The notes: generated by a model not told the origin, from the sequence alone. Positions 35,225 to 48,245 are shown, counted from the stretch's first letter. The stretch: DNA of 64,000 bases from Epiperipatus broadwayi (GCA_028023455.1 JAQFVV010012397.1:3864888-3928887), one strand, 5' to 3'. Numbers and translations: made by a program.

Positions 35225-38200
35225 TTAAAATCAGTAAAGAGGTGTTCTACCATCCTTATAAAGCATCTTTTAATATATTCTCTATATGAAAATGGTTGAA
35301 ATAATGAAATTAGCTGTTGTTACATCACTAGAAGACTGTATTAATCTGCAACAAATGTTGATTGTTGCATTGTAGTTTCATTATAATTTTTTCCTTATAA
35401 TTTCAGGCAGGATATTTATTTGTGAATGTGTCATGCTTTATAAAAATGTTGGAAAATTTAAAAAAAAAAGGGAATGAATAAAAAGCATTTGGACTTGAAT
35501 TCATTATTAATAACCTATTCATAACAAACCAAATACAATTCTCTGTCCATTTGCTTTTAAACTTCCTATGTTTGTTGTCATTTTTTTTTTTTTTAAAAAT
35601 CTCTTTATTAACATCTTGCATTAGTTCTTAACTTCTATTAAATTATTTATTATCACAAAATTGACAATATAACTAAATGATTTATCACTGATGAATAGAG
35701 AATGTAATGCAAAAATGTGACTGTATGTTACTATGATTAGCAATATAGAGTATTCTAACTATGTCATGGCAAATATATAGTTATTCATTGTAAACAGCAT
35801 ACTGTTTTTATGTATACCAAAATAAATTTTTACATTATTTCAATTAAAATATCCACAATTCTCATTAATTTGATTTCATTTCCACTATTTATCTATTTTC
35901 ATAATGAAATCTTCAGAATAATAGTCTTGAGCACATATAAAGTTGTTAAAATTTACATTGTATTCCTTCAAAACACTGTTTTGTGTAAATTAATTTGAAA
36001 ATAATATACAAAAAATGGTTATAGAATTCACATTACACACCACTACAGATTTAAAAAATAAAACTCATTGTTAAGAAATAAATAGATGATAATTAGATAT
36101 TATTAACCAAGTAAAATGAGGAGAGATTGTGTATTAAAAGAATAAATAATTAAAAAAATCGAACCTATATAAAAATTTGAAATTATATAAAGGAAACTTA
36201 AAACATTTAAGTAAATTAAGCAGAAGAAATAATTAAGCTCTTGTTAAAAGATGAAAAAAAGTGTTTTGATGAGATAGGTATAATGATACGTTCATGTGTA
36301 AATAAGTTTTTTTATCTAATAAATTAATCATATCATATACAAACGTAGTTGATCTTTTTCTTCTTTTGGTTTTATTTAAATAAAATTTCAGTTGTTAATT
36401 ACATAGGATTTGTGTAAAACCCTGAACTAAGTTAGAAATCATTCTGTAAATGGAAATGCTCATAAAGAAAAGTATTTGTTAGGAGGTGGAAAGAAGCTGA
36501 AGCAATCTGAGAGTAAACGATGAAAAATAATGATGGCTAAGTGGGATTATTGTAATATTAGATAGATATTTATATATTTTTTGACCTACCATACATAGGA
36601 GGCATAAGATTTGAATTTGGGAAAAATGTTGGGATTAAACTAGTTCCAATATATATTGTAAGTTCTGAAGGAATTTAATATTACCCAAATCAATGTGGAA
36701 ATAATTATTAGAATAAGGAGTAGACCGCTAGAATATATATATAAATTCAAAACATTGAATTTTTCTAAAAGAAAAAAATAAATGCAAATACAAAAAATAG
36801 ACAAATTTATATTAATAGATAATAATAAATTGATTAGCATCTGTCAAATGTGGAAATCAAAACAAAAGCTCTTTTAATTTTTTTACACACCTTTTTCTCT
36901 CAGGTATGAATGTTGACAATTATTAATACTGATTATGCAGTAAGTTAAAAAATTACTAATAACAGACTCATAAAGCTAAAATTTAATCAGTATGTTAAAA
37001 TTTTGAAACAGATAAAGTAATTATTTATTTTATGAAATAATTACAAAGATCGGAAAATAGAGAGACAAAAATGAAATGAAATTAACATCAGGTACCCATT
37101 AAATATTCCTGTGCTATTATTAGAATCGCTTTTTCATCATTAGATGTTTAAAATACCAATTAAATAACATTTTTTTAATAAATCAAAATTGCAAATATAA
37201 TTTAATAATAGTAATAAAAAAAACGTCTGCAACAGTAAGTTTGAATTATAAGATTGACATTGTTAGTTATAAAAAAATCGTGACGCATAAATAAAAGGAG
37301 CTGAATTATGCAAGTGTAAATATTTACCATAGATATATAATATTATTATAGTGAAGTCTTTATCTAAGATTAAATGTAATTATATGTATTAATTCTTTGT
37401 CTGAAGGAAGGTAGGGTTCTGAAAATAAATGCTTGCTTTAAAATATAGTATCAAAAAAGAAAATTTGTGTATTGCATACGTATATATACGGAGTGATGGT
37501 TAACTAAGCTACTTGCCTTGACTATGAGTTGGATTTAAAATTGTTATATATTAAAGCAATTTAAGATTCTCTTAGTTAGCTAGTCAATAATTTTTGATAA
37601 ATTGTCATCTTAGGTAAAAGCTAAATAAAAAAGAAACACTATATAAGAAAACACTATCTAGTATTGATTAACCAGATGAATCTTAATCATATTTTTCACA
37701 GTTCTTTTGAAGTGACTTATTTAAAGATTTTTATCCTGAAATAGGGTATTTAAAAAGAGTTTCTCCCTTTAAAAATGTTATATAAATATGAAGTTTATTT
37801 TTATCTTCTCTCTTCAATACTTATTTTTAATTATTATTTTTTTCCACTCAACTATACAACTTAATGTAATATTTAGTAATTAACAGATGTTGGATGATAG
37901 TGCTGTGATAAAAGAAATAGAGTATGCTGGTAAAACAGCAATATATAAACTGTAGTCATATTTTTATTTGTGAGTGTATAAGCATGCTAAAACAAATAGT
38001 ACATTTCATTTACAATGATTTCAGGTTCTACATAAAAAGTATATATATTTAAGATCAAATCACCTCAAACGATAAGATTTGGTAAGCACTGAAAATATTT
38101 TCATATATATTGAAGTATATTTGATTATTTCTATCATTGTTATACATATATAAAAATCACATATACTTGGTAAACCATATAGCATCATTATGGGTAGTAA

Positions 38201-38979
38201 AACTTTCTATCAAAATTTTACAAATAGAATATAACTCTTTACTTCTTATGTATGATATTTAATAAAAGCAATACATATAGTTTGACATTTTTCTCCCATC
38301 AATTATTGTAATGAGTTATGGCTATCATTCAATAATCATTTACACTCAAATTTAGAGGAGTTCTTATGGGGTTTTACAGATAGGTTACTGTAACCATATC
38401 AAGGGCTATAAATTCAATTTTAAATCACACTTTTATTTTTAGAATGCAAACACTCGTTTAGTTAAGCTAAACAAATCCATACCACATTATCCAATTTATT
38501 TGTTATCACTTCGTGGTTTCATGTCAAAATAGTTTGTTATACTTATATATACTTAAACAAACATGAACATATTTATAAATAAACTTGATAATGTATTTAT
38601 GTAAATACAAAATGTAAAATAAATAAATATGGCTTTTATATAAATGAGATGATTTAAAAATGTTTGTTTTGATTTAAAATATAAACGTAATTTACTTATA
38701 TCTTTTTTTAAAAAAAACTTTTATAATAAGAAAAAAAACTTTCAAATGTAAAATTAGTTGAAGCATTTATCATTTCTAATACTTTAAATCTATTTCTTTA
38801 AAAACTCTATCAGTCCTTAATGGAACTTGCCAATTTGTAAAAATAGAAAAATGGTTTGAAACATTATTAGCTAACATAGTTCTTCTAAGCTAGAAATGAA
38901 TATATGTTCAGATGACATTTTCATTGAAGATATATAAAAAAAAACTTTAACACTTAAAATTTTAATGTCACTCTAAATG

Positions 38980-38982
<3 letters not shown>
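35225..38982. other. AT-rich DNA, nothing recognised
   Basis: About 3.7 kb without a supported ORF, RNA gene or repeat. A faint tRNA-like pattern near 37490-37550 was not strong enough to call. Confidence 0.45.

Positions 38983-39022
<40 letters not shown>
38983..39022. repeat. (TA)n microsatellite
   Basis: Uninterrupted TA dinucleotides. Confidence 0.95.
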
Positions 39023-39027
<5 letters not shown>

Positions 39028-40610
39028 CTCATGCCTTGAATCTATATTTCTTTATAAAATTTGACCTATCTTAATTTCTTAGCTCTTTATAGATAAATGG
39101 AATTCTTAATCCATAATTTAAAAAACATATGTTCTTACCTCCTACATACAAGCTTCAAATGAATCAACAAATTTAAAGATCTCTCACAAAGGTATAATAC
39201 CATTTAAAGTGTATATAATCCCAAAAGTACATACCACTTTAGCACCAGTTGTCTTTAGTCAGGATATTAGGGCAATATGTCATAATTTTCATGTTATTTA
39301 ATCCTGTTTCTGGTATAAACTTGAATCCATGCATTATGTGGTGCTGAATTTTATATAACATATTTGACATGTAACATTGCTAAAAAAACTTATGTCAAAG
39401 ATTGATCAATCATAATATACAAGAAGAGTCTTGCGATCTAATTATTAGTGTCTCATATGTACACAACTATATCCTAGAATTCAAATCCAGATAAAATATT
39501 AAATTTATTTTAGGTAGATGATTTTTTAAATAGGCTTAGGAATTTTTTTAAATATCTAGCTATTGGTCAAATAACCAGCTAATTATTGGTTAGTAAATTG
39601 GTATCTTAGAGATTAAAACAAGAAAACAATAAAATACTTCATCTTACAAAATAGTTAAATAGATTTATAAGCTGTGTTTTCTTGTTCACTGCTACTTGGT
39701 CCCAATTGAAAGATGACGGAGAAGCTCTTACAGAGCAATAAACTATTTTCCTATATTTTAGCTAACTAGTATTATTTATGACCATTTGAAAAATGCAGAA
39801 TGCAAAATAATATCTTTATATGTAGTTTCTAAAGAAATAATTAACGTTAGGTTTGAAGGCCAATCTTTTTTCAAAGTTTTTAAAAAATGCTTTTTATTGT
39901 ATTAGATAATTTGGTACTTTTTCGTCGCACTGGACAAGCGGCTAATTTTGATATTTAAATATTAAAATATATCTATTATTAATATATTTAAGTTGCTGCA
40001 TTTACATGCCCATCTGTTTATCTAGAAATTTAATTATTTTTTGTATTATGTCTAAGTACCTGTATGTGTAATATTCTATCTCTATATATATGTAACAAAA
40101 ATCTAACAAGTTAATGAACTATAGAAGTGATTATGAATAAAAAACTTTATAATATTTTTTTATGACAAGAAAACATTTAAAATTTCTCAAGTAAATAATA
40201 ATGCAAAAAGAACATCAACAAGTATTTGGGTTAAAAAAGATTATAAACATGTTTTTTCATAAACAGTTATTTCTGTAATTCAGTAACCTGTTAGATCTTT
40301 ATAACACATATGAATAAAATAGTTTCAATTTTTACACATACAATTAAGACTAATATTAAATGGGCAATATGAATGAAACAATATTATTTACAATTACTTG
40401 TAATAGTTTGCTAGTAACGTTTGACATAAAATTTTAAAGTAATATTTTTAAACTTAAATATAAAGGAAGATTATAATCAAGCCAATGTCACTATGCCTAC
40501 CATTGGTAATAATATACCATTTTTTACTGCCAATAACTTAATTTAGAATATTTCAAACCTTGTATTTATAATAAATTTTGATATTTAGATTGTGATAAAA
40601 AATAGAAAAC
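39023..40610. other. AT-rich DNA, nothing recognised
   Basis: No supported feature. Confidence 0.5.
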
Positions 40611-40969
40611 CTTCTGCATCAGTGAGATACCTCATCATCATCCTCATCATTGATTATCTCCTAAAATCAGATTTCAGAGATTATTTTTTATATAACTATC
40701 CTTTTGACCTATTTGTCTAATTTTCATTACTCTTTTTTGAGATTACAATCTATTTTTTGTTTTATATTTCACTTTATTGTCATATAGTTCTTTTCTAATA
40801 TATTCTTCACTAATACTCTATCTAAAGAAATACACTATTTATTTATATAATAATTATTCCAGTAGTAAGAATGATTTACTACTAAAATAAAGTTTCTCAT
40901 TTAATATATAGCTAACTAAAAATATCAATTTAAATATTTGAGATCTGGGCTTCCATGCACAAAGTGTGC

Positions 40970-42730
40970 TAGAAAAAGCTTAATGATTGGTTAAATTTCC
41001 TAAGATTCAGAGTTATAATTATTCATACATGGGTAGACTCTTTTTACTGAATTGAAACTATTGATGAATAACATTGAAAAGGTTCAGTATCATAAAGAGA
41101 ATGTAAATGAGATGTAAAATAAAGTAAACTGAGGTGAAACAAATAGAAGCCTTATGACATTTCTCAAATAAATGCCAAAACACCAAATCAAAAACTAATA
41201 GAATCAAATGACTATCAATTATTTTGATAAGAAAAATATTTTAAAATACAATAAAAAATAATATCTCATTGCAAAAAATATCTAGTTTAGACCCAATCAT
41301 TACCTGACTATTTCAGCAATGATAGCAAACTATCTGCTAGTGAAGGGATGAGAAAATAGTGGCCTGAGGGCCACATGTGGCCTGCTAAGAGTTTTTAGGT
41401 GGCCCACCATGACAATTAGAAAAATCCATCTTGAACTGAGATTTCTTTCTCATGCATGACTGAAGATTTGTCTTGTATTTTCCACTAGGATGGCCATGTC
41501 AGTACACATGCATAGTGTAGATATCATGTGTAGTACTTTTCCAGTTGATCTGGTTAATTTCAATTTTGTCTTTGCATTAGCAAATATGTACATTTCCAAC
41601 TTTAGTGAAACCATGAACCCTCCGGAAAAATGTAAAATCGGTGATGAATGTCATGTGTTTAATGAAGAATGGACAAACACATATTTTTTTGTTAATACAG
41701 GGAATAAAGCAGTGTGATTATTATGTCATGAAAAAAAGGTGCGGCCCTCCACTAATCTTCTTTTCCACAAAGTGGCCCCTAATGCAGCCCTCCACCAACC
41801 TCTGTGGCCCCCAAGCCAAAACAATTGCCCACCCTGTACTAGTGGGATCTTCCAAGTCGTGAAGAAAAGAAATTAGTAATCAATAATTAAAGAAAAACAT
41901 AGCTAATCTCATTTCATTGAAAATTGTCATGGGACATGAATTTTTAATTATTCTTTCTCTAGAGAGGTAAAGATCTTATCACATTATTTTTGCCAAATTT
42001 CTATTTATCATAAATTACCTGGACATTAATGGTATTTTTCATTACCTTAAATAGCCACAATATTATAATCAGTGAGCACAAAATGTTAATTGGCTACTTT
42101 TGATAGGAAGTACTGAGTTTATGCTGCCTCTGTCATTGTTTGTATTAGAATTGGAAATGAAGAGTCACTGATAAATAATGTAAGTTAAAAAGAAATTCAT
42201 TGATTTGCTATATTTTTGTTAAAAAGTCAAAGAAGTCTGTGATTATATCACAAATGAGATCATTAAAATAAATTACCATTCAAATATTGCCACAATTATA
42301 TCCCCTATAGCCTAATTGTATTGAGATATAACTTTTAAGGTGTTGAGTGTTTAATGATTGGTTTTAATGTAATTCATTCAATGTATTATCTCTTTCTTTG
42401 CAATTGTAATCGTAAACATAAAGGAAAGGCATATGTATATTGCTTTAAAGTTGAACTTTATTTATGCTGAGCATGCTCTCAATAGATTAAGTAAATAATA
42501 AGTATATATTCCATTGATGTTTTGGCAATTTATTTGAAAAATGTCATGTTTTTATTTCATTCATTTCAGTTTTATTTATTTCACATCTTTTTCACATTCT
42601 CTTTATGATACTGAGTTTTTTCAATGTTATTCATCAATAGTTTCAATCCACTAAAAGTGATATTACTATTCATGCATGAATTATTATAATTCTGAATCTT
42701 AGGAAATTCAATCAATATTTAGTCTTCCTA
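40970..42730. repeat. Widely spaced inverted repeat around a hAT insertion
   Basis: Sequence at about 40975-41190 (ATTTCCTAAGATTCAGA, TTGAAACTATTGATGAATAA, CAGTATCATAAAGAGAATGT, CATTTCTCAAATAAATGCC) recurs as a reverse complement at about 42510-42730. The arms are about 215 bp and moderately diverged, separated by about 1.3 kb that includes the miniature hAT. It may be an older composite DNA transposon; no transposase is visible in the spacer apart from the hAT fragment. Confidence 0.7.
41343..41836 (+). mobile_element. Internally deleted hAT transposon (494 bp)
   Basis: The ends are imperfect terminal inverted repeats: AAGGGATGAGAAAATAGT with GGCCTGAGGGCCACA on the left, and on the right the complement CAGGGTGGGCAATTGTTTTG with GGGGGCCACA. 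The flanking 8-bp sites TGCTAGTG (41335-41342) and TACTAGTG (41837-41844) differ at one base, as expected of a hAT target-site duplication. Inside, a frame from 41490 contains KCKIGDECHVFNEEWTN, YFFVN, NKAV, a stop and LLCHE, which matches the N-terminal zinc-finger region of hAT transposases of the ZBED/GTF2IRD2-like kind. The catalytic domain is absent, so movement would need a transposase in trans. Confidence 0.82.
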
Positions 42731-43750
42731 TGCAAATATCCAGAACCGTTTGATCATAGAAAACAGAATGACATTTAGTATTGATTGAGTTCATTTACTG
42801 CTTACACAAACTATGCCATGTATAGTTTAATATTGTGATAGAGTAATAGATTACGAAGCTTGAGGTCCATGAATAGTGACCTCTGTTATCTCATATAGTA
42901 CTCAAAATTATCATCTCTCAAAACAATAAACTATAATATGGATTTGGGAATTATGAGATAGACATTATTACAATCCAATAATACATTTTCCCAAATTTTA
43001 ATTTGCTAATTAATATTATTCAAAATATTACTTCAGTTAAGTTAATTAATAATTGAACTCAAAAATACAAACTATGATTTATTAAATAAACTATTGATGA
43101 TATTATCGAGTCTGTACAAATATGATGTGGTTTAGATAATATATTATTGTGTTGTTCTGTTTTTAATAGTAGTAAAGTTCATTGTTTTAATAAGATCTTT
43201 TAAAGATCTACTTTTCTTTTACGGATTCTTTTATTAATTAATTTCTTCACAAATTGTTTCTGGCATCTTTAAGTAAATATAAAATCAAAATTTAAAAAAA
43301 AAAATCGATCATAATAATGTTTAGGAAACACTTAAAAGGTTAAAAGACTCAATTGTTTTTAAAAACAATTATATTTTTAAGATTAAACTTATAAGTTGAC
43401 GATAAATAACTCTGACAGTAGATAACAATCATAATTAAAGGTCATTCTGTAAGAAAATATAAGTAAACAAATCGAATAAAAAAAAAAAACAGTTCAAAAG
43501 TTTATAATTCATTACATCTTTTTAAAGACAGAAGACATATTAACTGAATGCTAATTTTTTATGTGTTGATTTGTGAGCAAAAAAAATTATGTTCAAAAAG
43601 ATCTTATAAAATTCTTTGCAGGGGAAAAAAAAGAATGAAGTAATTTGGGCACGTTTTATCACTTTTTCAGGAAATAACTATATTTTAATTGTAGATGTAC
43701 TTAATGCTGGATATAGATTTATAATATAATTCATATGATTTGATTAGAGA
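42731..43750. other. AT-rich DNA, nothing recognised
   Basis: No supported gene or repeat. Confidence 0.5.
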
Positions 43751-44100
43751 CAAAACTCTCCATACAGTAGCACTACTCAGTGCAAGCCAGAATAATCAAT
43801 GGATGCAAGAAGGTTTGTGCATAAAATCCATATCTAGTACCTACTCATCCAATATACCCAGACTAGTTTTTAGCCTATGGATTTTATCAGTGAAGAGCCT
43901 TGGATCTGAGAGCACTGTAACTAGACCTTAGTATCTAATGCAAGGCTTTTCACTGATGAAAGCCATAAGCTAGAAATTACTCTGGGGATATTGAATGAAT
44001 AGACACTAGATAGGAATTTCATGCACAAACCTTCCTTATCCATTGATTACTTTGACTTGCACTGAGTGGTGCTATGTACAGAGAGTTTTGCACTGAGTTA
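43751..44100. repeat. Palindromic MITE, family R copy 3 (350 bp)
   Basis: CAAAACTCTCCATACAGTAG at the left end is mirrored by CTATGTACAGAGAGTTTTG at the right, and the inner blocks (AATCAATGGAT, AAGGTTTGTGCAT, CAATATACCC/GGGGATATTG, TTATCAGTGAA) are mirrored throughout about the centre at 43925. This is the cleanest copy of the family and gives its boundaries. A CAGTG..AAGCC core is shared with copies 1 and 2. No ORF of interest. Confidence 0.85.
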
Positions 44101-44495
44101 ACAGACTGTTTAAGTATAATAATGGTGATCATATGATATTTAATGATTTGATCAGTTCAGTGTAGTTTTATAAGATTATCCCTGTGTGTCATGTGAATGT
44201 ATTTAAATAGATGAAAATAAGCTGGTTACATTTTTGTCATTAGTCCACTATTTATAATTGACTGAAATACCAAAAATAGGTACACATGATATATTTATGC
44301 TAAAATATGGAACACTCAGCAATATCTTTAAGATTTTCTAGGATAGATTTTCAAAAAGTATAGATTATTTCAATATTTTAATACTTATTAATCATGAAAG
44401 TAGTTTTGTAGAAACCATTTCATTTACATATCATTATACAGAAAAAGAATCAGAATTAAAACCAATTCTTTTTTTATGTTGCACTTCAAGTATAC
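44101..44495. other. AT-rich DNA; ATGGTGATCAT block shared with family R flanks
   Basis: ATGGTGATCATATGATATTTAA near 44128 resembles sequence beside copy 1 (about 17719) and, inverted, copy 2 (about 30402), so the family may extend beyond the palindrome. Nothing else recognised. Confidence 0.4.
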
Positions 44496-44687
44496 AATAG
44501 TCAAATATGTTTAAAAATACATATATACAAGCAACAAAGATTACAAATTATAAAATTATTATATAAAACATAATTATAAAATTATTATATAAAACATAAT
44601 TTGCCGAAAAAGGCTTTTATATAATAATTTTATAATTTGTAATCTTTGTTGCTTGTATATATGTATTTTTAAACATATTTGACTATT
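44496..44687. repeat. Perfect 73-bp inverted repeat
   Basis: 44496-44568 and 44615-44687 are exact reverse complements. The loop contains a second direct copy of about 25 bp of the arm (CATAATTATAAAATTATTAT and following) and then TTTGCCGAAAAAGGC. Its exactness contrasts with the diverged foldbacks elsewhere. Confidence 0.85.
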
Positions 44688-45099
44688 ATTACATATCATT
44701 ATAGTAGTTAATAGGTACTTAAGTGTTTAGCAAGTTATTTATAGTTTATACTTATAACATTTTATGAAAAAAAAAGATATTGGTTCTCTTATAGTGTGTC
44801 AGGGTATGTAAATATCTGCTCTGGACTGACACAATATTGAGTCAAAAATAATAGTCTGTTTTAATTGTTAATTCTAAGCTAAAGAAATTATAAAAATATT
44901 ATCAAAGAAAACATTTTTTAAATTCAAGATAAAAGAAAATAAATATATTAATCTCACTGTCATTCATTTTGAAAAAAAAATAAGTTTTTTGACTGAGAAA
45001 CATTTAGTTTCAATTCAAAAATACTACTCATATCTTAAATAGAATTACTTGAACAAGATCTTAGCCTGATGAATTTAAATGCTTAAAAGTACATAACTA

Positions 45100-45206
45100 T
45101 TGTCAACCATTGGTGGTTGAGAGATCAGTGACAGCGTTACAAGCAGTTGTCTCAGGTTAGTGGGTTTGCGTCCCAGCTGATGCTATGACACATGAGAAAA
45201 AAAAAG
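45100..45206 (+). mobile_element. tRNA-derived SINE, copy 5
   Basis: Body from CCATTGGTGGTTGAGAGATC (45107) to CAGCTGATGC (45183), then TATGACACATGAG and an A-run. Compared with the other copies it lacks three bases in the anticodon stem region (CAGCGTTACAAGC), so the anticodon stem is damaged. The target-site duplication is unclear. Confidence 0.85.
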
Positions 45207-46769
45207 TAAGTGTTGTAAGTCATACTTTTTTATCACTCTTTAGTTTGGTATATGACTTAATATTTCATTTTGAAAATTTTTTTCTTAGGCTTTTTCTTAT
45301 TTTGGATATTTATTATCTTGTGTAACAAAATTATAACATTGACGATAAAGTTTGTTTGAATTTCCATAAGACATATTTTTGGATTGTATTGACAAATATA
45401 TTTGCCTGTACTAAATATTATTATTAGTTTTAGTAGTTGCTTTTTAAAGTTCTTTCATGCAGATTTACCTTGACTTACATTGTTTTAAATATGGAGTTTG
45501 CAGATGTACTTAGACTGCATATAAATCACTTAATTTATATATTTGACAGATATGCTTGAACTTTATTTATCAGTGTTAGTAACCTACACACATTAGCTTA
45601 TCTACCATTACTTCCTTCTCTTGCAGATTACCAATGCTACAAAATTTACTTTTTATCAATAGATTCTTATAAAAATATATGAACTGATTTATCTCCTGGA
45701 CTATAAATATCTTTTTGAATTTTACTATCCAGATTAAGGTTCCGCTTCACTATTACCATCAACAAGACCATCTATGACTGTGTTCAGATTGCAATAGTAG
45801 TATATTCTCATGAAAAATTACAGGAGCATGGTGAAATATTATTAATATATAACTCTCAGAGCAATTTGATAATATTAATAATCATAAGTTAGGATTAATA
45901 AATATATCAATAGATAAAAATAACTAGAAATTATTTTGCTGGTAAAATATACACAATGACTAATAATTTAATCAATTGGCAAATAATTTTTCAGAAGAAT
46001 CATATAGAAACTATCTGGTAGCTTCAGCCAATTTGAAAGAACAAATGTGGTACTTTCAACTACTAATAAAGTGTGAATTTTCAAATGCATATAAAGAACT
46101 AATTTGGATTATCAGCATCGTCATTTTTAAAGATAAACAAAACAAACCAACAAACACCTCTTCTTTATCTTTAAACATTCACAGGAAATAATTATCAAAA
46201 AATCCAAATACTGTTGGGTCATGACACAATAACTTTCAGCATTATGTATATGTCTTTTAAGATTTCATTTGAGTTTGATTTATAAGAATAATATTTTGAG
46301 ATAGTTCTCGTTATCAATTTTTTGTTTTCATTATTGTTTATGGTTATTACAATTTTACAAAATCAGTAGGTAATAAAGAGCAGGTTTAAACTTAGTTCAT
46401 TATTCATTCTCATTTTCTTTTAACAAACCATAATTTTATTATTTTATAATTTAGAGTGAACACTTTAATTGACTTTTTCAATTTGTCTTTAGTCTTGCTT
46501 ATAAAAAGTGAACAAATTAAAAATTGTTTGACCTTTGAACTTTTCATCACAATATTGTCATTATTTTAAATTTAATAATTTTTATAATAATATTATTTTA
46601 CATTTTCATTTTTTGTGTAAAACATTTTTTTTAAAATTTCTATAACAAAGTTATGGAAGATATCCTTATGTACTAATTTTTCATAAACTCATTAATTTTC
46701 CTTGGGTAAGTTATTGCTGCCATTTCTACATTGTCTTTTTTATTAATTAATTAGTACAGATTTAAAAAT
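45207..46769. other. AT-rich DNA, nothing recognised
   Basis: A short plus-strand open frame at 45976-46191 has no recognisable features. Confidence 0.45.
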
Positions 46770-47740
46770 GATTAAAGAACCCATTAACTTGGTCAATAAA
46801 AATGTGGTAGAAAATAAATAAATTGTTGAAATAATAAATAAATAAATTCAACAAGTCATTAAAGTAATTAATAAAGATATTGACTCATGTAATAATTTGG
46901 CAGAAGAAAATAAAGATTCTGTTAAATCAGTTGATATAGATGTAAATGATGATGTATCATTTGTTAAATTGGTAGATGATAATTTAAGAAAAGACAAAAC
47001 TTTTGTTGAGTTAACTAATAAAGAAACCCAATTATTTGTTGAAAAAATTGTTCCAGATAGTAAATTGATTCATAAAGAAGTAGAAATTTATAAAGAGTCT
47101 GTTGAATTAATTACTAAAGAATTAGAAGCAAATATATCATCTGTTGAGTTGATAAATAGTATAAAAGAAGATAAACAATTGATTGATGTAGCAGAGGAGG
47201 AAAATTTGCAAAGTATCGAATTAATCAAGAAGAATGTTGAGTTAGTTGATGAAGAACTGAAAGAATTAAAAGAGTCTGATGAAATATGTAGTAAAGATCT
47301 AGAATTAATTGATGAAAAATTTGAAAAATCTAAAGAACCCATTGAAGTGACAAATAAGGATATAGATGGGAATGAGAAGGTATAGAAGAAAGATCAGAAT
47401 TGTGTAAAAATGAAATTAGATTTTCAAATTAAGTTGCAAGAAATAAGAGCAATAAAAGTAGATTTTCAAAAGTGAATAAAAGAAATGAAAGAAATGATAT
47501 TAGAGATATGAAGATATAACCAAGAATTAGAAATACATCAAATGGAAATAGCAGAGAGAATTAGGGAATCATGAGAGGGATCACAAAAGCAGTTAGAGAT
47601 AAGTTCAAAGTCTTGCAATTCTGTAGAGAAAATAAAATTAAATGTTCCCAGTCAATCAGAAAAAGTGGATTTGATTATGGATGTAACTTATTCAACTCAC
47701 TCAGGAATCTGTATTTACTACTTTTTTAAACAAATAAATA
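46770..47740 (+). pseudogene. Decayed coiled-coil reading frame, possibly gag-derived
   Basis: The longest ORF of the window (46897-47385, 162 codons) encodes an acidic, Lys/Glu-rich, low-complexity protein built on a loose repeat of about 14 residues (variants of SVELI-x-KELE). The pattern continues upstream in another frame (KEPINLVNKNVVENK, VIKVINKDIDS) and downstream, across a frame change and stops, as KLDFQIKLQEIRAIK, QELEIHQMEIAERI and SQKQLEISSKS. Over 900 bp of such sequence argues for a once longer coding region. The downstream style resembles gag proteins of some LTR retrotransposons, but there is no zinc knuckle, protease or reverse transcriptase nearby, so function is unknown. 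A chance or satellite-derived ORF is also possible. Confidence 0.4.
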
Positions 47741-47984
47741 TCAGTGGATAGAAAAATTAAAGCGTGTGTAGCAACAAATTGAAACAAAAAATAAAGAAAC
47801 TAACTTATACAGGTGTCATTATAAAGTTATATGCTATCTTTAAATAAATGCTATTTTATTGCCTCCAATCAAAATTAAACATTTTAAAAATAAACACTTT
47901 CACAAAATTTAAAACAAATATTTTATTGCAATGTAATAATTTTTTGAACACTATCATCATCAACATCACTTTCATTTTAACTAT

Positions 47985-48245
47985 TATTGATACAGTGCAG
48001 GATGAAGATCTCTCCAAGTTCAATCCATCTTCTCTGATTTCTAGCCTCACTTCTCCACATCACCCTAACTCACTTTATTATTTCATTCACCCATCTCACA
48101 TGTATTCTCTTTTTAGGTCTTTTACAATCTCTTGGAATCCCTTATAAGATTTCAGTGGTCTGTCTATTATCATTTCTTCTAGAAATATGTCCAGCCCAAC
48201 CTTTAGCAATGTTAGTAATACCTGTTTGCTCTCTAATCTATGTAT
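47985..48245 (-). mobile_element. LINE 3' end fossil, same family as 11.8-12.1 kb
   Basis: One minus-strand frame reads REQTGITNIAKGWAGHI, SRRNDNRQTTEIL, stop, GIPRDCKRPKKRIHVRW, NEIIK, stop, VRVMWRSEARNQRRW and IELGEIFILHC, with only these two stops. It is the C-terminus of an RTE/jockey-like non-LTR retrotransposon ORF2. The copy is 5'-truncated, as is usual for LINEs, and better preserved than the other one. Confidence 0.75.

Noticed and set aside
37480-37550. tRNA-like A-box and B-box pattern
   Set aside because: B-box match (GTTGGATTTAAA) too poor and no second copy in the window.
47088-47342. 84-codon Ser/Asn-rich minus-strand ORF
   Set aside because: Antisense shadow of the coiled-coil frame at 46897-47385.
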